From Endothia cerciana (lineage: Eukaryota; Ascomycota; Sordariomycetes; Diaporthales; Cryphonectriaceae), in assembly GCA_026119935.1 (NCBI GenBank), contig JALRMH010000043.1, forward strand, positions 277,680 to 341,679: a DNA stretch of 64,000 bases, read 5' to 3'. A program made the position numbers and the translations under genes. The notes under the pieces were generated by a model. The model saw only the letters and a list, made by a program, of their open reading frames with translations. It was not told the origin of the DNA and ran no database searches. Shown piece by piece: positions 55,333 to 64,000 of this stretch. Positions within the stretch are counted from its first letter, which is position 1, and every line of letters begins with the position of its first letter.

Positions 55333-56582
55333 TATCCGCCCAGCCAGGAAGAAAAAGAGAAAAGGAAGGAAAAAAAAAAGGTACAGCCAATAGTCGGCGC
55401 AACTTTCCCTGCTCGAAGTCCGGCGTTGGTGTGCAACGGGGTTTTTAGGGTGGAGTGCGAGGGATCAGTCGCGGGCGGGGGGCATGCTCCATTGCTCCTT
55501 GGTGCGAACCGTGAGGCTGAGTTGGGCGAAAGGAGCGCGAGCGGCCGTACGAGATATCGCGTCAGTTCGCGAAGAAGAACAACACTCGGCCACACCTGGT
55601 GAGTACTATGTGAGCTGCGGCACAGCCACGTACTAACGTCTGTAGGAACGACACCTCCACGCGTCGAGGTCGTCCTCGCCAGGGCAGCCTCATGTCCGTC
55701 TGTAGCCAGCTGGCGTGTTGCGTGGGTGACTTGGTGAGAGAAGGCCCGGCAGGATCCGCAGAGTCTCGTCACCGACATAACGCAGCCGAAAGAGAGACTC
55801 GCTTGGAAGTCCGAAAGAGAAATGTGGAACAGTGAGATCATCTTATATGAGACTGGCAACAAGAATATTGTCTGTATCACATGTGTTCGAAGCCAGCGTA
55901 TCAGGCCATTCCCGCTGGCCCTCTCGGTAGTTCTGGCGGGTGCTGACAACAGTGGAAATTGGTGGGGTGACACGCTGCTTGGCGGTTGGCAGTGAGGTCC
56001 CCCCACCCCACCACCCCCACCTAGAGGACAGGCCGCCGGCCAAGGCCCAACTCCAGTTCAGCTGGAACCAACAGCACCACAGCACTGCGCAATAGGGGGG
56101 GGGGGGGGCTTCGGGGCCCGTCTTGGGCTTAGCGCCACCACCAAAGGAATAAGGTTGGCGGTTAGCTGGGGCCGCCGAGCGTGCGAGGTGCGGGCTTGTG
56201 CATAAGGGGCCCCTGCTAGCCTCGATGCTCTAGGAGGTGCTGCAGGAGCTGCACCCCGGCTTCTTGATGAGGCTCACCTTTCCCCTCTCTCCCCCTCTGT
56301 GTCTCTCTCTCTCTTTCCAGAGCCGTGCGACACTGACTGCTGCCGCCCGCAGCTGTTTGGTTCTGCTGTCTCTCCCTCTCTTGCGTTGTCGCTGCTGGCG
56401 GCTGGTCTAGGCCTTGGCTGGCTGATCTGGATCTGTTTTAGGCGAGGTCGCCAACCGGCCCACAACAACGTCCTCCTCCCCCTGCTCCTCGTTTTGTTTA
56501 TTATTTCCCGTCCTGCCCCATAGCAGCCAGTCCCAGGGACACCGTCGACCACAACTGCATTGCGCTGCGTTGCATTGCATTG

Positions 56583-56624
56583 CATACATACATACATACA
56601 TCCATCCATCCATCCATCCATCCA
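56583..56624 (+). repeat. CATA/CATC tetranucleotide microsatellite
   Basis: About four CATA units pass directly into about six CATC units, ending roughly 48 bp before the ATG of the Pns1-like gene, within its leader. Confidence 0.9.
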
Positions 56625-56671
56625 ACCACACTGTCGACGTCTTGCACGTCGACCCGAGGGCCGTCAACAAC

Positions 56672-58377
56672 ATGCAGCAACAACAGTACCCCCCTCCAGC
56701 TCCCGAATATCAGCAGTATCCCCCTCCCACGAACGGCGGCTACGCTGCTGTCGCCCCACAGGGACAGCAGCAGCAGGAGTCCCAGTATGGCAGCGACCAG
56801 AAGGTTCCCTTCGACCAGGCCTTCAAGATCGAGCGGCCCAAGTACAACGATGTATGGGCGGGGATCCTGTTCCTGGTCTTCATGGCCGGCTTCACCGTCG
56901 TCTCTGGCATTGCCCTCCACGGCTACGGTAACGACCTCCTCTCCCTCCTGACCTCATACATCGCGGAGGAGTTCATAGTGTTCTGACCGTGACCCGTTCC
57001 TTGCAGCAACCACTCGAGGTTCCAATGGCACTGACATCTACGACTCGGACGTGTTCACGATCAACACAAACACCATCATCCTCTTCCTCTTCTGCCTCGT
57101 CGTTGCCCTCGTGTTCAGCGTCGGCTACGTCTTCCTGATCCGTGTCGCCCCCAAGCAGATCATCTGGATCACGGGCATCCTGAACATCGTCTGGGGCCTT
57201 GTCACCGCCATCTACATGCTCTACAGGAAACAATATGTCGGTGGCATCATCTTCCTCGTCTTCGTCGTCTTCCTCATGTTCGCCTTCTGGAGCTGGCGGA
57301 GGCGCATCCCCTTCAGCGCCCTGATGCTGCGCACGTCCATCCACGTCGCCAACCACCACGGGCACGTCTACATGGTCAGCTTCCTCGGGGGCCTGATCGG
57401 TGCCGCCTACGCCATCTGGTTTGCCATCACCTTCGTCGCCATCTATGTCAAGTGGTCCCCCAGCGACAACAACCCCTCCTGCACCTCCAGCTCCTGCAGC
57501 TACGCCACCGTCACCGGCCTCGTCGTCTTCGTCACCTTCACCTCCTTCTGGTTCAGCGAGTGGATCAAGAACACGATCCACACGACCATCGCCGGTGTTT
57601 ACGGTAGCTGGTACTACAACTCACGAGCATACCCGACCGGCGTCACCAGGGGCGCCCTGCGGCGGTCCCTGACCTACAGCTTCGGGTCCATCAGCCTGGG
57701 CAGCCTGGTCGTGGCGATCATCAACTTCCTCAAGATGCTTGCTCAGTCGGCCCAGAACGATGCCGCCCAGCAGGGAGACATCGTCGCCTTTGTCTTCTCC
57801 TGCATCCTCAACTGCCTCCTCGCCTGTCTGCAGTGGGTCATTGAGTTCGTCAACAGATATGCCTTCTCGCACATCGCACTCTACGGTCGGCCATACTTCC
57901 AGTCGGCCAAGGATACTTGGAGGTACGTTACCCTCCCCCCCCTCCCCCTCCTCTTTCTTCTCCTTCTTTCTTACCCTATCATATATACAACGAACGATGC
58001 AGCTGACAAGACTTCCTCACAGGATGATCAAGGACCGCGGTATCGACGCCCTCATCAACGAGTGTCTCATCGGGCCCGTCTTCTCCTTCGGCTCCCTGTT
58101 CATCGGCTTCGCCACTGCCCTGCTCTCCTTCCTCTATCTCGAGTTCACCAAGCCCTCGTACAACTCGAACGGCGACTTCACTGTCGTCATCTGCGCCTTC
58201 GCCTTCCTTATCGGGCTGCAGATCTGCAACATCTTCACCACCCCGCTGAGCAGCGGCATCGACACCGTATTCGTGGCCATGGCGTGGGATCCCGAGGTCA
58301 TGATCAGGGACCACCCGGATCTGTACCAGCAGATGATCCAGGTGTATCCGCATGTCCAGGAGGCCATTCACGCTTAG
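56672..58377 (+). CDS. Pns1-type choline transporter-like (CTL) membrane protein
   Basis: A 508-residue multi-span membrane protein of the CTL/SLC44 family, to which yeast Pns1 belongs. Exons are 56672-56927, 57007-57922 and 58023-58377. The N-terminus is a cytosolic Gln/Pro/Tyr-rich tail (QQQQYPPPAPEYQQYPPP). The first helix begins at DVWAGILFLVFMAGFTVVSG, and roughly ten hydrophobic segments follow. Family signatures include SYATVTGLVVFVTFTSFWFSEWIKNT, YGSWYY, the block GALRRSLTYSFGSISLGSLV, and NRYAFSHIALYG. The C-terminus ends with AMAWDPEVM and a hydrophilic tail. Despite the family name, fungal Pns1 has not been shown to carry choline, so the substrate is open. Intron 2 has a C-rich stretch after its donor. 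Confidence 0.93.
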
Positions 58378-61300
58378 ACGGATCGAGTCCAAGGTCGGGC
58401 TTGGCGGCCTGATCGGTGGTTCGGGAATGGTCATAAATGTGAGGCGGCCTGCCGTTTCTCTGCTGCTGGCTCACGGATGCAGTCTGGCGTGGAGTGAGGG
58501 GGGCAAGGAGAGACCGGGAGATCAAGCCGTCCCGCAGCTGCTTGATCCCCAAGAGATGTACCGGCACCGGTGTTTCCGAGACTCGTGAAGTAACGAGTAG
58601 GATTTCTCAACGCGGCGATGAGCCTGGTCTGGAATCCTCACATTGCGGAGGCGTTTCGGCCTGCGAAGGTTGGGTCCACCGCGTCTCCTGCTTACTTTTT
58701 TTGTTTTTCGTGCCTCTTTCCTTTTTGTCAATATACAGATACCCGGTTCATTGGAAACAGTCGCAGGATAGGGGGTTCAATGACCCCCAAGATAAGCTAC
58801 TATTAGGCATAATGTCTTCATCAAGATAGAAATGTCAAGAGGTTGGCATGATTTATCTGTGCAGACCCCCCATGCTGTGTGCTCGGAGTGAGTGAGCTGG
58901 TCAAAAGGATAATTACCCGATGACTATTGCCAAAATTGAAAGAGGGGAAGAAAAAAAAAAAAAAAAAAAAAAAAAGGCAAGATATGCCCTATAAACTAGG
59001 TTTTGGTTTAACATGATCACGCCGCAAGCTCAATGGGATTTGATTACGCTGAACTTGGTGGAAGAGCCGGCGGGCCAGGCAGACGTTGGTCTCCGTGCGG
59101 CTATCATGCTGGTTGGGTACGCTCTACATCACACTCACATAACTATCTGTTGTATCTACTCGGCTCTTCTGAATGTAGGTCAGCCAAGCTCCATGAGATC
59201 GTCAAGGTGTCGTTACGCCTGTTGTTGCACTGCTCGAGGCGGGGAGGAACGCGGCACCTGTGATTACAGAAGCACTCGGGGCATTGACTACAGACAACCC
59301 AATGTTACCAAAAGGGGCACAATTCGTGCCAAGGCCGCTCAGGAGTAACAGTTCAGCTCTCGATGCCCGATAGGGCGGCGTTTTGGCTCTCGGACGAAAC
59401 GATACCCCTTCGCAAGCGAAAGCAAGCCAGAGCAGTCCCGTACGGTACACATTCCAAGACGACAAAAGACTTGCCTGCAGAGCTATGTCCCTTCTGAAGC
59501 TGTGATACATCGTGTGTATGGCCGACCCGACGGGAAGTGTCTGTGAGTTCGAACTCCCCCACGGTTCCCCCCCACGGTCCATCCAGTCGGCCGTGTTGCT
59601 TCGGGGCCGGGAGTCAGACAGGAGGTGTTGCACGAGGTGGGAGCAGCTGAACTCAAAAGTGATGGTTCGATTTTGCAGAGAACACCTCGTGTAACTGGCT
59701 GCGAACTATAACGCTATGAATTCTGGTCTAAATATACGCCACGCGGGTGCTGCCGACGGTAAGGTTCTCCCCGGCGGACAATATCAACGGCATTGATCGC
59801 CAAGTCCCTGCTTAGTGTTGATCCGTTTGATAAACTCTCCGCCAGCCGCCCGGTTTGTGATCAAGGGGGGTTATGGGGCCGCGAAAGAGAGAGGGACATC
59901 TACGGCAGCCGTGTCATGCGATCATATCCTGCTGCCCTGCGAGACGAGCTTCACCGGTTGTGGCATGCTGCTGGCTTGGGACCCTCCCAAACAGATCTAT
60001 GCTGGAGGTATCTAACTATCACATTCATCAGCCGCGCTATACTCATCTAGGTCCCTCCGTCATAGGTCTCAAACTCAACCGTTTTAAACTCCGTAAGTAT
60101 CCTCTAGTAGCGGTACCCGTTTTCACTATTAGGAAACCACTCCAACAGAGGTATCTTGAACTGGTAAATTCTCATCAAGGGGGTCGAGTATGAGCTATGT
60201 TTTGACGCTTAATCTGCTCTCTCTCCATGTTTATTTCGCAATCGATGCCCCCTGCTGTGGCTCGGTACGGCATGCCATCGTTCCAAAGCAGCGACGGGGA
60301 GGCGTTCTTCGGCGCCAGGGAACCTGACCCCGCCCCCCCCCCCCCCAGCTTTCGGGCGCGGGTTTTGGCGTGAAGTTTTGAGTTTTTAAGGGACCGGGTT
60401 TCAATGTAGACTTGATTGGCTCCTCAGGTGCAGTAATCTCCTCGAACATTTGTCGCAGGGCCTTTCAATCTAATTCCTACTGACTTTTCGGTCGGCCCCC
60501 CTGACTCGGCTATGTGGTGACGGCCCGGAGCCTGTGATGGGACGAACATACATGGCACTGTGTTATTGCATTTGAGACCTAGACTGGAGCAGGGCGAGGC
60601 CGATAACATAGTGGCAATCCTTAAGAAGGTCTCGAGATGCTCGCTTGTAGTAGGGCTCAGGAGGAGGTGTTACTGCTTGGTCTTGGCGCTGCCCAACCTG
60701 CGAGGCAATATGTCTGGGTCCTGGCCCAATTACCACTGCGACATTCACTTGATACAACAGCACACTTCGTAGCCATTCGTAGAGCTCCTCGTCTGGACGG
60801 ACCATCTCCACCAGCAGTAGGACTCTTCGCATGTGAAGAGAACAGACACCCGCAGATTTGAACCAGGCGCCTGGTCCGACCCACCCCCACCTCCATGCCA
60901 TGAGCGCGGGAGGTACGTAGGGGTCTAGGCGGGTCTCCGTTGTCAAATAAACTATTGACGGGTAGAGAATGTTTCGTTTGTACCCGGGTAAGGAGGACGG
61001 GTTGGTTTCATACGTCCCCTGCGGGTCCCGCTCTGGAAGGCTAAATTGTTCGAGGGAGTGATACCGGTGAGAGTTGGATGTGACGTTCCCTGCAGGTCTT
61101 CGGGGACTTTTCTACCATAGTAGCACTTCAGAGAGAATGCCCAGCAACCGCCACGTTTGAAGACTGTTTGACGCGTTGAAATAAAGTTTGCAGTCGTCAG
61201 CCCTCTGATAACAAACCACAAAAGCGGGGGCCATGGAGCCGCAAGGGCGGGTGAGGCAACTTGAGCCTGCATAGGGGTCTCCATATTGTTGCCGGCAGGA

Positions 61301-63174
61301 TCTCGAGACTCCGTCCCAAGTATCCGCCGAAGAGATCGACAGGCTTTATCTCAGATGCACTCATGTAAGGGAGAACACAATTCCGGCCGATTTATGGCTG
61401 CTTTTGCAGCGGCCAGATCGTCTCAGGAAGTCTCCCGTCCATCTTATCTAGACCCCCTTCTTCCCCTTCTGCCAAATCCGGGATCACATGGGAGCGTGGG
61501 ACGCTCAGGCGATGACGACCGCTTGTTGCCCCGGAGTTCGACAGAGCCGAAAGCACCAAGCCTGCGTTCGAGCCCAACCACCTGGACGCGCACGCTTGGT
61601 CCGTGGTTTGGACAAGGCCAGACCGCAAGGGCGTGCCAAAGAACCTGGGAACCTCGCTTAGACCCACATGATTAAAGACCATCCTCATGACAGCACTTTA
61701 TGCCATGCCCCGTTGTTATCGATCTGACAGCTACAGCATCACGGCAGCTTTACTCATTTTTCTCCAGATGGAATCGGCCGCGGGAGATCCCGTGACTCGA
61801 GACCTGACTCCGTCCTGCCACGGTCATGCGAATTCACCACGTGTAAAGAGTGGGACTTGTTCATCTCGGTTCGCCGGCCGAGTACAGGCATCTGCGAAGG
61901 GAGTTGTGGGGTCTGTTCATCTTAGTCGAAACTAATAATAGAGGCGCTCTTAATCATAGGAGCAGAGCAGAAAAAACTCTGCTGATGTATGGCAAATGCT
62001 CGTACCATAGTATGAGGCGAGGGCCAGTTTCGAGTGGTCCTGGGTTGCCCTTCGTTGCCTCCTGAACTGCGAGGAGTAGTTTCTCGCAGACTCAACGTCG
62101 GCGGTGTCTCCGGGTCCGGCACACCCGGTCCAGTCGCAACCTGAGGTTCCTCGGAACCCGGCGGCTTCAAGATGGGTTTGCACCCAACACATGCCTGATC
62201 GCCAATTATCTAAGCTGTCGAGATGATGTGCGCAAGGGCCAAGGGCTAAACAGGCCTCCCTATATCACACCAAATTCTGCGGTTGTTCTTGAAACCCGCG
62301 GGCGAAGTTTAATGATATATGGTGTTGTTCGAATCCTACGTCGCTGGGCAGACTTGATGGTCATATCCAGCCTTAACAGGCGCGCGTAAGCCAGGTTACG
62401 GTCGTAGTGGTTTCACCTGAGCATCTACGTCGGGGTTCGCGAGGGGTTAACCAACGGCTGCACGGCGAGGACATGCCCCGTTGCGAGCGCGAGAATGAAG
62501 CTTGCCGGTAGCGAAACTCAGTTTTCCGTCATGGGCGCTGGATGTGTAAGGTATGTTAGCATTGGAAGCCAAGCCAACACAGGCAATCTTGAGATATTAT
62601 GAAGCTCCGAATCCCTGGAATTGGTCATGTCGTTTCCTGAAACTATATCACAACCCGAAAACCCCATTCGACGTTGCAGGCCCGTGATGCTACGGATACA
62701 ACGGCTTGGACGGCTTGGACTGCCAAGAAAGCTACATACGCAACTCGCCAAACAATGATATCCAGACCACGAAAAGCATCGACACTAGCAAGCCCGGCTT
62801 TGCAAAGGCTCGACTTCTACCAAGGGGTCCTGAAGTCAATGAGCTAGTCTCAGGCAGTGAGACCTTCAGCCCGTGGATAAAATCCATTGACTGCCCATCC
62901 AGCTCGTGAATCGTTCTCGTCACCATTACCAACATCTTCATTGTGCCGTCGTTAAGATTCCCCGTACACGAGAGGAATCAACTCCACCAACTCATTCCTA
63001 CCTCTGACATCTCGGCGGTATTCCCCCAACCACCCAACCACCCCCCCCAAACTAGCAAGCCTCACATCTACCACCTTGCTTCATCTCGTTTAGTGGGAGC
63101 CGGCGGCCGGCTCATCCTATAATCTCTTGAGTGGGATTTGGCAGCACCAGGAGCACTTCAAGGCCACTACCATC
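58378..63174. other. 4.8 kb interval without a supported gene
   Basis: The largest empty stretch on the right side. It contains an A25 run (58951-58975), a C14 run (60333-60346) and scattered open frames. One short frame (59197-59373) has a protein-like, Ala/Val/Pro-rich sequence (VVTPVVALLEAG, GALTTDNPMLPKGAQF) but no ATG, so it may be a gene remnant. Nothing else could be assigned. Confidence 0.45.
58951..58975 (+). repeat. A25 homopolymer
   Basis: A perfect run of 25 A, 570 bp downstream of the Pns1-like gene. It could be a poly(A)-like tail of a retro-inserted sequence, but no target-site duplication is evident. Confidence 0.9.
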
Positions 63175-63829
63175 ATGACCTCGAATGCTGCAGGAGATAT
63201 GAGCACTAGTGAGCGGGCGCTCTACGAAGGAGACGACGAGTGGGATGCCGTTGACTTTGACGTCGAGAGCAAAGGCGAGCTGACCGCCACGGGCGGGCGG
63301 TCTAAACACATGTCTATGGACCTGGCCGGGAGTGTCTTCCTGATCGCCTCGAACGGCCGTATGCTGAGCCTGCCCATCGCGAGCGAGTCTCCAAACGACC
63401 CTCTGAACTGGGCGAGGTCGCGGCGGGTTCTCATCTTCGTGCTTCTGCTTACTCACTCCGCCCTCGCCATGTTCCTCATCCAGACCCCGGGGAATCTGTT
63501 CAAGGCTTTCGCAGCAGACTTCGATGAGCAGGTAAGGCGGTCCCAAGTCGCAGTGGTAGTGGCATACATATCGGTGCTGACCGTTGGGACTACAGGAGAC
63601 GTACCCTTTCACCGTCGATAACCTCGCCTCGTGCCCAACGTTGACGATGGGCGTGAGCTTCTTCCTCTGGATCCCGCTCTGCGTCGCGTTTGGCAGGAGG
63701 CCCGTGATCTTCGCCTCCTCATTCATGCTCGCCTGCGGTACCCTGGGCGCCGGCTTCTCACAAGGATTCTACCCGCTGCTCGCTGCCATCTGCGTCATAG
63801 GCTTTGCAGGCGGTGCCACTATCAGCACC
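63175..63829 (+). CDS. MFS transporter, 3'-partial
   Basis: First two exons of a major facilitator superfamily transporter: 63175-63531 and 63596-63829, joined in phase 0 by a 64 nt intron. The cytosolic N-terminus is acidic and ends with NDPLNWARSRR, a sequence common before helix 1 of fungal drug/H+ antiporter-type MFS proteins. Helix 1 is LIFVLLLTHSALAMFLIQT. After the intron comes VDNLASCPTLTMGVSFFLWI, then the MFS loop PLCVAFGRRPVIFASS (the G-x-x-x-D-R-x-G-R-R region variant), and helix 3-4 up to GFAGGATIST. The donor gtaagt at 63830 opens an intron that runs out of the window and includes a T38-GG-A17 tract. The rest of the gene is not present. Confidence 0.9.
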
Positions 63830-63889
63830 GTAAGTATACGTCCATCTACGTATCCCGGCGGGCTTCGACACCCAACTCCGTGGATGGGG

Positions 63890-63893
<4 letters not shown>

Positions 63894-63932
<39 letters not shown>

Positions 63933-63950
63933 GAAAAAAAAAAAAAAAAA
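63894..63950 (+). repeat. T38-GG-A17 tract in the MFS intron
   Basis: 38 T, two G and 17 A in succession, all inside the second intron of the MFS gene and 50 bp from the window end. The T and A arms can pair into a hairpin. Confidence 0.92.
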
Positions 63951-64000
63951 CCACCAACACAAAGACGAGAGCTTGAGGAGAGACACCCCCGCACCCCGAG

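Larger units (their letters stand above)
54961..56671. other. 1.7 kb interval with simple repeats before the choline-transporter-like gene
   Basis: Apart from the short frame at 55144, no gene is supported. The stretch has a G14 run (56095-56108), a CT-rich tract (56281-56320) and a CATA/CATC microsatellite just upstream of the next ATG. Confidence 0.45.

Noticed and set aside
60840..60890. tRNA-like T-loop (GGTTCAAATC on the minus strand)
   Set aside because: The flanking sequence cannot form an acceptor stem or the other arms.
62320..62350. GTTCGAATCC tRNA-type T-loop consensus
   Set aside because: The five bases on either side do not pair, and no anticodon arm is present upstream.

Overview
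This window looks like a piece of a filamentous ascomycete (Pezizomycotina) chromosome, most likely a Sordariomycete. The evidence is short introns (about 47-112 nt) with GT-AG borders and CTAAC-type branch sites, a Zn2Cys6 regulator with an intron inside its zinc cluster, an NADP mannitol dehydrogenase, a GH11 xylanase, a fetC/ftrA-type iron uptake pair and remnants of HET-domain and HET-associated kinase genes. Gene models were built by eye from reading frames, splice signals and remembered family motifs. No alignment was run.

Left end (1-5.5 kb): an aromatic catabolism cluster. It holds the 3' part of an FAD hydroxylase (salicylate/3-hydroxybenzoate hydroxylase type), a convergent Zn2Cys6 regulator, and a divergent gentisate 1,2-dioxygenase that has a GC-AG intron. 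A small three-helix membrane protein and a frameshifted epoxide hydrolase pseudogene follow (5.7-9.7 kb). From 12 to 16.2 kb there are three intact genes: NADP mannitol dehydrogenase, a Nudix ADP-sugar pyrophosphatase and a small conserved serine-rich protein. The next 8.7 kb (16.2-25.0 kb) contains no gene I can support.

Middle (25-46 kb): a reductive iron uptake pair (Fet3-type ferroxidase and Ftr1-type permease) is arranged head to head around a 2.15 kb spacer carrying a perfect ATCWGATAA site, the motif of iron-sensing GATA repressors. Then come a hexapeptide-repeat acetyltransferase, a coiled-coil protein with a HEPN-like R-x4-H motif set between AT-rich flanks, an arylsulfotransferase-family protein with a membrane segment at each end, a secreted SurE-like phosphatase and a GH11 xylanase.

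Right part (46-64 kb): an RraA-like aldolase, a decayed DEDDh/RNase H-like gene, a gluconokinase, an MDR-family enone/alkenal reductase, then a divergent pair of broken genes (protein kinase and HET protein), a Pns1/CTL choline-transporter-like protein, 4.8 kb without a clear gene, and the 5' part of an MFS transporter. That transporter is cut by the window edge inside an intron containing a T38-GG-A17 tract.

Two properties recur. G or C homopolymers of 10 nt or more are frequent (about 17 seen), several of them inside introns. Pseudogenes are common (epoxide hydrolase, DEDDh nuclease, kinase, HET), so part of this region is eroding accessory DNA between intact metabolic genes.
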